DNA from: Draconibacterium sp.
Lineage (GTDB): Bacteria; Bacteroidota; Bacteroidia; Bacteroidales; Prolixibacteraceae
Reading direction: 5' to 3'
Assembly (NCBI GenBank): GCA_016705335.1
Contig: JADIYN010000018.1
Span: 1-64,000 of the forward strand
DNA: 64,000 nt
Shown piece after piece: positions 1 to 10,312 of this stretch (its first letter is position 1; every line of letters begins with the position of its first letter). The translations under genes were made by a program, and so were the position numbers. Under the pieces are notes generated by a model. That model was not told the DNA's origin. It saw only the letters and a program-made list of their open reading frames with translations, and searched no databases.

Positions 1-1372
1 TGATTTAACCCATAAGTATCGTCTCTACCGATACCATGCACATCATTCTGGTAGCCGCTGACCAATGTCCAGGTCGCAGTTCCATCAGAAGCATAATAAT
101 TGCCGGGTAAAGTAATACCATATTTGATTGCGAGATAAGATTCGACATAGTTTTGGTTAGGTACATCACCTGTAAAAGCCATAACTTCGGCAATATTTCC
201 ACTATACGAGCGTCCTGAATAATATCCACCTAAATAGAATTGAGAATTTATAGCAGTACCTCTGGTCTGGTTTACAATATGCCATTTAAAACTATGCAAA
301 AAAGAATTACCGTTTCCATTTATTCGGCTACCTCCACCACTATACCAGTCATCTGCATTGTTATCTCCCCTCCACGAAGCATCCTCAATACCATCAGGGG
401 CATCGTTGCTTAGCCGAATTCCTTTATCCGACCCATCTCCTATTAATCCCGCAAGATCGGTAGTAGAAGTAGGAAGAGTTACTACGACAAACGATTTTAT
501 CAGTGTTGATGCATTAGTTAACATCTGCTGATTTGCATTGGAAAAACTAACAGATGGATTGTAATTAACAGAATTTGAAACCAAAGAAAAAGTACCGGAA
601 GAACGGACTGCATTAATATTGTTTGTTGTTTCATCATTCCAGGTAGTACCGTTAAAAGCAGTCGCACCATCACCTTTATACCAAAAGGGGTTGAAGTTAT
701 ACCTGTAATTTTAAAATCATCAATTACCCAGCGCTCACTATTTGCGTTGTTAAGCATAGTAATCCTCACACGGAGGGTACTCGTTGCTGGCAGTGAGGTA
801 ATTGTAATAGTACTATATCCATCGGCAATTCTGTTTCCTCCAGCATCAGGAGCAAATTGCACAGTAGTTGTATTTCCATCATAAGGAGTAGATGCATTTC
901 CTGTACCGGTTGAATAAGCCCAATATGCATTATTATTACCAACTACTTGAACAGTATTGTACCATGTTGTACCACTATTTGGACTAATTTCAACTCTAAC
1001 GTAATCAGTTGCATCAACTCCATTAGCAGTAGATCCAATGGAAAATGCAGCTAATCTCAACGATAAAGTAATATTTGAATAATTTGAAGTGTTAATATTA
1101 CTATTTGAAGTAAGTGTTGCAGTTGCATTTGTCACACCTCTGCCATGAGTCCCTTCTATTGCAAAAGGAGAACTCGCGGGACGATCTCCGGTTGCCGAGC
1201 TACCGGTATAGTATGCACCATTACTTAGAGTAAACAATGATGTACTGCTATTTAATCCATCTGAAACAATTGTAACCTGCCCCTGAACAGAATTTCCAGC
1301 CCCAACCAATAGACACAATAATACAACAAGGGAAAAATAATATTTTTTTGATGAAAGTATAAATCGTTTCAT
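1..1372 (-). CDS. LamG-like secreted surface protein, frameshifted, C-terminus beyond left edge
   Basis: The N-terminus (MKRFILSSKKYYFSLVVLLC) is a Sec signal peptide ending near VQGQ. A beta-rich region of about 200 residues follows, holding the phrase WVIDDFKITGI typical of jelly-roll modules in Bacteroidota surface proteins. The frame breaks at 683-690 (a CCCCTTTT run on the coding strand). Adding one base lets the protein continue as FWYKGDGAT and then through a LamG-like segment (GNIAEVMAFTGD, YVESYLAIKYGITL) to HGIGRDDTYGL at the window edge. That order is known from large cell-surface proteins often exported by type IX secretion. No sorting domain is visible because the end lies outside the window. 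The role is probably adhesion or glycan binding (inference). Confidence 0.7.
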
Positions 1373-2000
1373 ATGCTTTGAGTTCTTAAAATGAATAGCC
1401 TAAGAAACTGAACACTCAAAGCAGGTTCCGGAGACTGGAAAACAAAGGATTCGCGTAAAAAATAATATTTCTTTTTGGCAAGTAAAAGTAGGTTCGGGTT
1501 GCTTTTCAGTTTCTCAAAGAAAAGAGATGATTCCCGGAAAGCGACTATATCAAGCCATAACAGAGAAATTACTAAGTGAACTAAGTTCACCAATAACATA
1601 GGATTTAAAGTCTTATATTTAAGCAAATTAATCAAACAGCAAATAAAATTTTCCCTTAAAGCGTCTTTTCGAATGTTAAACAAACAATTAAAAAGACATT
1701 TTGTTCATTCCTCCAGTAATTAATAATGAAATGCAAATATATAAACATCATTCTAATTTCAAGGAGATATAATTATTAACATTGCATGTTATTCCCATTT
1801 TGGGAAAGCAAACTTTAAAACCAGATTGGGAATAAAGATAATTATGTCCTGTTTTTGAATTTTTATAAACTTTTTTTTTGAGGAAAAGAACTGCAAGCTT
1901 CTGATTTTCATAAAGTTGCAGTTCTTTAAAAGATTATTTTCGTGAAAAAACAAGCTACGAATATTTTTGAATCAATTGTAAAAATATTGAGTTTCTCTAA
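1373..2000. other. gene-free stretch upstream of the LamG-like gene
   Basis: No credible gene is seen. The short open frame at 1369-1683 (minus) has no signal, domain or start context. The stretch is AT-rich, should carry the promoter of the LamG-like gene, and contains the inverted repeat at 1885-1927. Confidence 0.5.
1885..1927. repeat. 12-bp perfect inverted repeat downstream of the DUF4252 gene
   Basis: AAAGAACTGCAA (1885-1896) and TTGCAGTTCTTT (1916-1927) are exact inverted copies separated by 19 bases. The hairpin lies 74 bases past the stop of the DUF4252-like gene. No T-tract follows on the minus strand, so it is at best a weak terminator or an mRNA 3' end structure. Confidence 0.5.
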
Positions 2001-2540
2001 CTATTGAATTCTAGTTAAAAAACTCAAGATGCCGGCCTTATTTTTCTGAAAAATCCTTGCCTGTTTTTTCAGTTTCGCAACATCGTTTACTGTAAAATCA
2101 CCGTAAAAAGATACAACAAACTGAAGCTGATTTTCTGATTCATTTCGAACGAATACATGACACTCCTGAAATTTCTTTTTACCACCCATCAACCAAATTT
2201 CAGTATCTGAATCATTTTCGTCGTCTTCGAATTTTTGATAGGACATTTTTGGTAAAAAACCTTTTGCTTTTTCAAGAAATTCAGAACCTGATAAATCTCC
2301 TTTTTCGGGATTGTATGACATAAAACGGATTTGATTTAAATCACCGGTAACATTTTTTTCGTCTCCATTTTCTCCTAAATCAAGGTCAATTGCATCGATC
2401 ATATTTTTTGAGAAAGTAAAACTTGTAATCGCATCGTTATTTGAAAATGCATTATACATTTTATCTGATTTACTTTGTGCTCCCGAAATTTGTGATAAAA
2501 ATAATACCATTACTGTTAACAAGATTGTGATTGTTTTCAT
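2001..2540 (-). CDS. DUF4252-like secreted protein
   Basis: This 179-residue protein starts with a signal peptide (MKTITILLTVMVLFLSQISGAQ). The mature part is a small alpha/beta domain of the DUF4252 type: residues 30-90 carry the SFTFSKNMIDAIDLDL stretch, and the second half has QLQFVVSFYGDFTVNDVAKL. Function in this family is unknown. The gene sits 46 bases downstream of the PspC gene on the same strand, in a PadR-PspC-DUF4252 group that suggests an envelope-stress or membrane-homeostasis role (inference). The ATG used here is the only one giving a signal peptide. Confidence 0.75.
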   Translation of the reverse strand: MKTITILLTVMVLFLSQISGAQSKSDKMYNAFSNNDAITSFTFSKNMIDAIDLDLGENGDEKNVTGDLNQIRFMSYNPEKGDLSGSEFLEKAKGFLPKMSYQKFEDDENDSDTEIWLMGGKKKFQECHVFVRNESENQLQFVVSFYGDFTVNDVAKLKKQARIFQKNKAGILSFLTRIQ

Positions 2541-2586
2541 TGTCTTTGTTTTATGGATTTTATTGCTGTCTTTATTCTTCCGTGTT

Positions 2587-4160
2587 CTACTCTTCCTTCA
2601 TTGTTAATCCTTCGGGTTTCATAATCCAGGTTTTACCAACCATATCACCATCCCATGTATTCGATACATTCTCAATATCATCGATAATTCTTTCCAACCC
2701 GTTACTCAAAAAAACAGCTTTTCCCTGAGGCACTTTCACAGTTATGTCAACATCCTGACCGCGGTATTTTTCATCTTCACCGAGTATAAACCACGGGTCG
2801 AAAACTACTGTTGAATCTTTCAGATCAAAACGATAAATGATATTTTCTGTTATTTCCTTTGCCATTTCGCGAGTTTTACCACGTGATGATTTTTTTATTA
2901 GAATTACAAAATCATCGTTAGCCGACCTTTCAACATCAAGAGATACATTTCCGAGCATAACTTCTTCTCCATCAACCATTGCAACCTTTACGTCATCAAT
3001 TTCGAAATCCATTTTTGCATAATTTTCGTATTTATCTTCGCCGAGTTTCAGTGTTAAAGTTTGACAGGAATCGCAAGAAATGGTTTTTGTTTCGGTAACC
3101 GAAGATTGATTTTTATAATTACCCAACTGGCCGATTGAAACCGCAATTAAGGAAACAAGGGCTATTAACCAAATACCAACCATTGTTAAACCTATGGCAG
3201 TGTTGTTGGTTTTATACCTGAAAACCAATTTGGTACCAATAAATAACATGGCGAGCAATGGAATTCCGGCCAGGATTCCAACAGCAATCATTCCAAAAGT
3301 TACAGTACCAGGTGCAACAAAATGATTTAAAAAACCGGGCACCTGAACTTCAGGACTCCAAATCAATGGCCAACCCTGTACAAAAGAATGACCAATTACC
3401 ATTGAAGAAATGAATCCGAGTAAACCTATAAAACCTGAAATAATGAGAAAAACGCCTATAATTATTACGATTACTTTTAGCAGTACTTTAAAAAAGTTGT
3501 AGGTAACATCACCGGCAGCATCAACCGATTTTCTTCCTTTTGAATAAGTATCCGATTCTTTAAATTTTTTGTAGCTTTCTTTCATTTCGCTTACTTCTTC
3601 CTTTATCGATTTTTCGATATTTTTTACAGTAGCTTCCTGTCCTCTCATTTCGAGCCGCTGTGCAGTATTTTTGCTTTTGGTACTGCAATCCAAAGAATGA
3701 TATATGCCAGAAATCCAGCCCCTGAAGTAGCAAATAATAACACCACAAAAATTATCCGCAGAATGACAGGATCCATGTTAAAATAAGCCCCAAGTCCTCC
3801 GCAAACACCACCAATTACACGATGATCGGGATCGCGGTAAAGCCTGCGTTTACGTTTTGCTTCTTCAGTTGGCTGATATACTTCTTCCTTTTCTTCATCA
3901 TCAACAAAATCTTCAGGAGTCCCCATTATCTCAATAGCCACATTTACCATTTCAATTGAAACTACTCTCTGATCATTTGCGGCTTTTTCGATAAATATTT
4001 CAGCAATTCTTGCTTCAATGTCAGTTAGAATTTCCTTTCCTTCTTCACTTGACCCAAAATGATTTTTCAAGTTAATCAGGTATTTCTGCAGTACTTCGTA
4101 TGCATCTTCTTCGATGTGGAAAACTGTACCGCTGATATTTATAGTGAATGTCTTTTTCAT
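2587..4160 (-). CDS. PspC domain membrane protein, interrupted by one frameshift
   Basis: The first 165 residues hold an N-terminal acidic helical region and a PspC domain (YRDPDHRVIGGVCGGLGAYF, then a membrane helix ending LWIAVPKAK). The frame is lost at 3668-3672, a five-base A run on the coding strand. One more A restores PKAKNTAQRLEMRG, which leads straight into the second part. That part has a coiled, charged stretch (NIEKSIKEEVSEMKESYKKF), three or four membrane segments and a periplasmic beta domain. The restored length is 524 residues, normal for the long PspC proteins of Bacteroidota. Residues TAQRLEMRG directly after the PspC helix are typical of intact homologues, so one gene is almost certain. 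It is co-oriented with the PadR gene 39 bases upstream. Confidence 0.85.
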
Positions 4161-4199
4161 CTCATTTTATTTTTGAAATTGATTTCTGTTTAATCTAAG

Positions 4200-4532
4200 T
4201 TATATATTATTGTTCCTCACTTTGGCTACTGCTTCAACTAATTCACTCCATGATTCTTCCAGCTCACCTAGAAATTTCCGACCGCTATCAGTCAATTCGT
4301 AATATTTACGGGGTGGTCCCTGGGTTGATTCTTCCCAGCGATAGGCTAAAAATCCTGTATTTTTTAACCGTGTCAACAACGGATAGAGTGTTCCTTCAAC
4401 TACTATCATTTTGGCTTCCTTGAGCCCTTGTATGATATCACTTGCATAGAGAGGTTTTCCGTCAAGAACAAGCAGAATGCAGTATTCTAAAACTCCCTTC
4501 CTCATCTGTGCTTTTGCATTTTCTATTTTCAT
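4200..4532 (-). CDS. PadR family transcriptional regulator
   Basis: The 110-residue protein has the PadR winged helix: KGVLEYCILLVLDGKPLYAS at the start, a recognition region with VEGTLYPLLTRLKNTGFL, and the wing TQGPPRKYYELTDSGRKFL. PadR proteins bind promoter DNA as dimers and usually repress their own operon and a neighbouring membrane or efflux gene. Here the gene precedes the PspC gene with a 39-base gap on the same strand, so it probably controls that operon. The inducer cannot be told from sequence. Length and motifs are complete. Confidence 0.9.
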   Translation of the reverse strand: MKIENAKAQMRKGVLEYCILLVLDGKPLYASDIIQGLKEAKMIVVEGTLYPLLTRLKNTGFLAYRWEESTQGPPRKYYELTDSGRKFLGELEESWSELVEAVAKVRNNNI

Positions 4533-4595
4533 CGCAGTATTTTTTCTGGTTTTTAATTTTATTTATTCTCACTCTCAACAAAGAATGCAGTTGGT

Positions 4596-5021
4596 TTAGT
4601 TTTGCCAAACCTTGCTGTTTGTCATCCAATTTTCGAGCGCTAAAGGTCGTTCAGTTTCAATGGCAGTTGTAAACAATTTTTCGTTTTTCATCCAGTTTTC
4701 AACCTGTAAACAGGGTTCCACTTCCTGAAAAACCACCGGTTTGAAATAAGTACTGTTTTTCATCCAATCTTCAACCGTTAAATTGGCATCATATTCATTT
4801 TCATAAATATAATTTGCCATGGCGGCTTTTGTTTCTGTAGCCTTAACATCTGATTTTTTTGAAGTTTCAACCATTGCCAAAGCAATTTGGTTGAAACTGC
4901 TGTTGGTTAACAGCGTTTTCCAAAAATCCTGCGCTGCTACTGTAAAACTGATAAGTACAAAACTTACTACTACTGCTCCTGTGCGTAAAACTGTTTTCTG
5001 AACATTGTTTTTTGTTTTCAT
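4596..5021 (-). CDS. small secreted protein with three ENWM-type repeats
   Basis: The chosen ATG at 5021 gives 141 residues and a good signal peptide (VLRTGAVVVSFVLISFTVAA-Q). An upstream ATG at 5105 adds 28 charged residues before the signal and looks wrong. The mature protein is short and acidic. Its second half repeats a motif: VEDWMKNSTYF, VENWMKNEKLF and LENWMTNSKVW, spaced 24 and 22 residues apart, with a possible degenerate copy DFWKTLLTNSSF near the mature start. I know no function for it. It lies upstream of the PadR operon on the same strand, 63 bases away, and may be expressed separately. Confidence 0.6.
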   Translation of the reverse strand: MKTKNNVQKTVLRTGAVVVSFVLISFTVAAQDFWKTLLTNSSFNQIALAMVETSKKSDVKATETKAAMANYIYENEYDANLTVEDWMKNSTYFKPVVFQEVEPCLQVENWMKNEKLFTTAIETERPLALENWMTNSKVWQN

Positions 5022-5435
5022 GGCTTTGTTTGTTTTTAATGACTTTGTTTTCTGTTTCTGTTTTTCTCTTTCGAAGTTTGTTTCTGTTTTCTGTATGTAA
5101 TTCAAAAGAGATTGTTTTTGCTTATTTTATCCTTAAGACGCTGCTAGTTTTTAAATGTTACAAACTGTAAAGAACTTTTTTTAATCTGCTACCTTCACTT
5201 ACATTGTTATTGGTAATGCAAATATATGTATTTATTTTAGTACTATGCAACACAAAGTACCATATTTTTAAATTATTTTTTTGAGAATTTAATAAACAAC
5301 TGATATACTGAGATTTGATGATTTATATTTTGGGTAGAATTTTTTCAGAAAATTATTAAATACTATAAAAAATGGAGATTTCAAGTAAAAATAATTATCA
5401 GCATTTACATTTTTATAGGGGAAAAAGAGATTTAA
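5022..5435. other. AT-rich gene-free stretch
   Basis: This stretch lies between the Oar-like receptor terminator and the small secreted gene. The open frame at 5289-5483 (minus) runs through the terminator hairpin and has no recognisable content. The stretch should include the promoter of the secreted repeat protein; no clear TAnnTTTG box was found. Confidence 0.4.
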
Positions 5436-5436
5436 A

Positions 5437-5467
5437 CAAAAAAAAGGCTGCCCAGTAACGGACAGCC
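5437..5467 (-). terminator. intrinsic terminator of the Oar-like receptor gene
   Basis: On the minus strand GGCTGTCC pairs with GGGCAGCC across a GTTACT loop (8 pairs, one G-U), followed by a run of eight T residues. It begins 29 bases after the receptor stop codon. Confidence 0.85.
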
Positions 5468-5495
5468 CCTTATTGTATTTCATCCTTATTTATAA

Positions 5496-8400
5496 TCAGA
5501 ACTTGAATTTAACACCAAACATCATGCTCCAGGTTGAACCTGTACTAACATTATCTACAAATTTGGCATTTTCATTAAATGCTGATATAGTTGAAGCATT
5601 TAACTGATAAACTGGTGCTCCATTCTGAAATCCAGCAGTTTTAATTAATTGGATATTATCGTAACCATTTGTGATTCCGAAGGTTTTATAACTACCCCAT
5701 TCACTGTTGAGCATATTACCAATATTAAGAATGTCTAAAGTAATTTCCAAAGTACCTCTTCTTGATTCACCAATTCCCGTAAAAATCTCTTGTGCAAATT
5801 TGAAATCGATATTGTTATACCAAGGCTCCAGTTTTCCGAATCTTTCGGCATATTTTCCTTTGTTATCACTTAAGTATGAATCACTTTCAAGATAAGACCA
5901 GAAAGCATCCAATTGTTCCTGTGCTGTAACAGTAACCCCACTTGAAGTAAAATCAATAAAAGTAATATCGTTTTTATCTCTTGGGATATACATAAGGTCA
6001 GAAGTATTGCCATCTCCATTCATATCATTTGAATAAGTGTATGACATGCGTCCCTGGTTATAACCTACATAAAAAAACGATATGGTTGAAGCCAAATGTT
6101 TTATATATTCAACGCGATAAGATACTGAACCAACCAAACGGTGAGGAACTGTAAAGCCAGAATAACTTAATAGAGGATCATTAAGGCTGTTAACTTCTGT
6201 ATTACTAGACCAGGCCGAGTTGGCGGATGAACCAGGATTCGTTGTTAGATCTTTGGCTCCACTGTAAGTATATGCAAATGTACCCATTAATCCTTTGGTG
6301 AATTTTTTTGTGATTTGTGCCATTAATGAATATTGATATCCTTCATCGGTATTTTCCAAAACCATGGCATTAGAAACTCCACTATTCACCCGGTTAGTTT
6401 TTTTGGCAGCCGAATAAGCCAAAAATCCTGATGCAGGAACGTTGTTGTACCATGAGTCACGTCCATCAGTTCCGCTAAAATTGCCAAGTGGCATTGGTTC
6501 ATTAATATTATTCTGTTTTATTGCCTGATAATCTTTTGAATACATACCTTCAAAAGTAAATGTAAAATTCAAAGGAATTCAACATCGTAATTCAACGGTA
6601 GATCTCCAAACTTTAGGAAGTTTAAAGTCGGGCGAAACTACATTTATCGTACCAGGGGCTTTTTCTGCAGGTGTAGTTGGAAACAAATCAGAATGGTTTG
6701 CAATTTGTGTTTTATAATCCTTTTCAAATCCTATTGTGGCCAAAGTAGCAGCATTGGTTATTTCAACAGTGTTCTGAATAACGCCCGAATTGGTTGGTTG
6801 GTTGGTGTACCATACAAAAGGTAAGAAACCAGAGAAGAAACCTGTCCCTACACGAAGGGTCATGGATTTATCACCTTTTATGTCCCAGTTAAATCCAAAA
6901 CGGGGCTGAACATCCAATTTAGGATCTGGCCATATAGAGACATCCAATTTTTGACCATAAATAAAAGTAAGATCATTGATTGCTTTGTTACTTGGCAAAT
7001 CGTCAAAATAGAAAGGTCTTTCAACACGGACTCCCCCAGTTAGAGTAATGTTATCGGTAATGCTATATTCATCTTGAATATAAATTGCCCCTTTACCAAA
7101 AGTTAACTCAGCACCAGGCGCTTCAATATTATTATAACCATAAGTTAAACCAAATGCGGTTGGAGCTTTGTTCTGCATAAAATCTTCCATCGATGCATAT
7201 CTGTAATAGCTAAGCGCATAACGCAGATATGAATTTTTAAAATATAGACGGTCAAACGAAATACCAGCTGTTACCGCGTGTTTTCCAAGATTGAACGTGA
7301 AGTTGTCAGTAAAATTTAAAGTGTTGTTTGTGACATCATTGTTATATGTGAACAATTCGTATCCGGTACTCATATATTGTGCACCATCTTTGTAAATATC
7401 AATAAACGGAAATAAATCACTGTTACTTCCTCTGGTATCTTGAATATGTGTATAGCTAGCCAGAAATTTATTTGAAACAACATCGCTGAATTTACTGTTT
7501 AACTCACCAGTAAACGAACGAACGTAATTTGTAAAGTTATAATTCGAATTGGAAAAAGCCATTGAAGTCAACCCGATACGTGCGGCTCCTCTGGGATTGG
7601 GTGCACTATTTGAGTTTACTGCCTGATCATTAGTCGATTTAACATCGTTGTAACGTAAAGTAAATTTATGATTATTGCTTATATTCCAATCCAAGCGAGC
7701 CAAAATCTTATAGTTTTCACTTGCAAAACTTCCAAAATTTTCAAAATCCCCAGGATTGTATTGGTAAGTATTTTGAAGGAAGTTACTAATTGTTTGCATA
7801 TCAGCAGTTGTAGTTCTTGATATCTTTTTTTCAGCATCAGCGTCTGAACCATCGCCTTTGCTTGCACTCCAATCAATCCCCGGAAACTCACTCTTTTCTA
7901 TCTCCCCGTTAACAAAAATAAAAAGTTTATCTTTAATTATCGGAGCGCCTATACTAAGACCATAAGTAGATTTTGTGCTTGTCCGTGCATTAGGTACAAT
8001 ATTATCTCCTACTTTTTCACCAGTAAAATTTTCAGGTCTTTGAAATGTATAAGCTGAAACCTTTAGCTGGTTGTCCCCACTTTTTGTAATTGCGTTAATA
8101 CTGGCACCAGTAAAATTAGATACCCGAATATCGAACGGAGATACATTAACCGAAATTTCATCGATTGCGTCGAGCGAAATTGGCTGAGCATCACCCCCGG
8201 GAAGGTTATTGGAACTCAATCCAAAATTGTTGTTAAAAGCAGCACCATCAATTGTTATATTATTATAGCGACCATCCCGTCCTGCAAAGCTATTACTACC
8301 ACCTGCATAAGGTGAAAGACGGGTAAAGTCGTTAATACTGCGTGATATAGTTGGCAAAGATTCAATTTGTCTTGAGGAGATATTCGTTTTTGAGCCTACT

Positions 8401-8789
8401 TTTTCAACAGCTTTGGCCGCCATAATAACAACCTCGCCAAGAGCAATATCTGATTCCTTTAAAATCGGATTGAGGGAGAAGTTATCTCCCAAATTGAGAT
8501 TTAGATCGGTAACCGAAGAAGTGGCATAACCTACAAAAGAAATATTAACTGAGTATGGACCACCCGGACGCATACCCTGGAGTGAAAATCGTCCTTCGTT
8601 ATTGGTAATTGTACCATACTGTGTCCCCGATGGCACGTGAACAGCCAAAACTGTGGCTCCTGGTAATTTTTCTCCTGATTCTGTGGACACTGTACCACTC
8701 ATACCGGATGTTGTAACCTGAGAAAAAACGGAAATCCCTGTAAGGAATACCATTAAAAACGACATTAAAAGTTTTTTCATTTTCATCAT
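5496..8789 (-). CDS. Oar-like TonB-dependent outer membrane receptor, interrupted by an in-frame TGA
   Basis: The protein has a signal peptide, a carboxypeptidase-regulatory-like domain (about residues 28-110, GEKLPGATVLAV, GRFSLQGMRPGGPYSVNISF), a plug (KTNISSRQIESLPTISRSIN, GRDGRYNNITIDGAAFNNNF) and a large beta-barrel. This order marks the Oar family, which moves peptides or large substrates across the outer membrane. A TGA at 6579-6581 ends the first 736 residues. The same frame resumes two codons later with LNFTFTFEGMYSKDY and runs to a proper terminal barrel strand (WSMMFGVKFKF). Around the stop the next frame reads NYDVE, so two small compensating losses are also possible. Total length is near 1,097 codons, normal for the family. 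It has its own terminator at 5437-5467. Confidence 0.85.
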
Positions 8790-9303
8790 TACATTATTTA
8801 ATAATTAATTTGCAAAAGTAATTTTTAGTTTTTTTTAACATTCCAAGTTATTGTTAAACGTTTATTAAATTAATAATACAATTTTCCAATTCATATTGAA
8901 TTAAAAATTAATTGAACCGATTTTTTGTTTAATAAACTGAATTATAGCTAGTTGAGTTGATATTTAAAACTTTTTAAAATTATGAATTCAACATTAATTA
9001 ATACAGGATTTTTGTCTTGTTTCCTTATAAATATATTAACAACTGAATTGAATTTAAATACTTTATTTACAACCCATTACCTGTTTTAGATTTGGTTATT
9101 AACAATAAATGTGAAAAATAAAACCTGTTTATCGATTTAAAGCCTTTACGCAAGACATAATTTATATAATGGTAAAAAACAAAAAGTTAGTAATTGAAAC
9201 TGAAAGAAAAGAAACCCAACAATTCAGACAAAAAACGGTTTTATTGCAAATGAATTTTTATTTTTACCCCGATTTTGAACAGGAATTTAAGAAAAATTGG
9301 AAA
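8790..9303. other. divergent intergenic region between the Oar-like receptor and nadA
   Basis: This very AT-rich stretch separates two divergent genes and should hold both promoters. It includes the 5' part of a longer nadA reading frame (9169-9303), which I treat as untranslated. No unambiguous -33/-7 pair, riboswitch or repeat was recognised. Confidence 0.4.
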
Positions 9304-10296
9304 ATGGGACATTTGCAAATTGATCAAATGCTGGACGAGAAAGGCTTTATTGACGAACCGGTTGATCCAAATTTAAAACTCGTTGAAGAAATTAATCGAC
9401 TTAAAATAGAGAAAAATGCGATTATTTTAAGCCATTTTTATGTTGAAGGCGAATTACAGGACATTGCTGATTACGTGGGTGACAGTCTTGGTTTGGCACA
9501 AAAAGCTGCAAGTACAAATGCTGACATGATTGTTTTTGTTGGTGTACATTTTATGGCCGAAACAGCAAAAATAATAAATCCAACAAAAAAAGTAATTCTC
9601 CCCGATTTAAAAGCAAGTTGTTCATTGGCCGAATCGGCTCCGGCAGATAAATTCGCTGAATTTATTGCACAATACCCTGACCATAAAGTAATTACTTATA
9701 TAAATGCATCAGCAGCCCTGAAAACAATGTCCGACATAGTTTGTACCTCGGCCAATGCAAAACAAATTGTCGAAAGTTTCCCGAAAGATCAAAAGCTAAT
9801 ATTTGCCCCCGATAAAAATCTGGGTAATTACATAAACAGTATTACAGGTCGTGAAATGATTTTGTGGGACGGCGCATGTATGGTGCATGAGCAATATTCA
9901 GTAGATAAAATCATCAGCTTAATTAATGAACACCCTGATGCTGAATTTATTGCCCACCCCGAATGTGAAAAACCTGTGCTGCTCGTTGCCGATTACATTG
10001 GATCAACAACAGCGCTTTTGAATCATGTTCAAAACAGCAAATTCAAAAAATTTATTGTAGCTACCGAAAGCGGCATTTTACATCAAATGGTAAAAGCCTG
10101 TCCTGATAAAATTTTTATCCCCGCTCCATCTGTTGATTCAACTTGTGGATGTAACGATTGCTCATACATGAAACTTAACAGTATGCAAAAACTTTACATG
10201 TGCATGAAACATGAACTACCTGAAATTATTTTACCTCAGGAAGTTATAGAAAAAGGGAAAATTTCAATTCAGCGGATGCTTGATATTTCGAAATAA
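9304..10296 (+). CDS. nadA: quinolinate synthase
   Basis: NadA condenses iminoaspartate with dihydroxyacetone phosphate to quinolinate in NAD biosynthesis, using a [4Fe-4S] cluster in the cytoplasm. The three expected cysteine regions are present: LKASCSLAES, HPECEKPV and STCGCNDCSYMK. So are FYVEGELQDIADYVGDS, VGVHFMAETAKI and LWDGACMVHEQ. The frame is open from 9169, but family members begin near MGHLQIDQMLDEKGFID, so I place the start at 9304, giving 330 residues. The extra 45 residues would be unusually basic and unlike the family. nadB and nadC are not adjacent. The gene converges with the S41 protease gene, 16 bases apart. Confidence 0.93.
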   Translation: MGHLQIDQMLDEKGFIDEPVDPNLKLVEEINRLKIEKNAIILSHFYVEGELQDIADYVGDSLGLAQKAASTNADMIVFVGVHFMAETAKIINPTKKVILPDLKASCSLAESAPADKFAEFIAQYPDHKVITYINASAALKTMSDIVCTSANAKQIVESFPKDQKLIFAPDKNLGNYINSITGREMILWDGACMVHEQYSVDKIISLINEHPDAEFIAHPECEKPVLLVADYIGSTTALLNHVQNSKFKKFIVATESGILHQMVKACPDKIFIPAPSVDSTCGCNDCSYMKLNSMQKLYMCMKHELPEIILPQEVIEKGKISIQRMLDISK

Positions 10297-10312
10297 TTAA
10301 AATGCACCAAGT

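Noticed and set aside
1369..1683. 104-residue open frame on the minus strand
   Set aside because: No start context, no domain and overlap with the LamG-like gene start; likely chance.
5289..5483. 64-residue open frame on the minus strand
   Set aside because: It runs through the terminator hairpin of the receptor gene and has no recognisable content.
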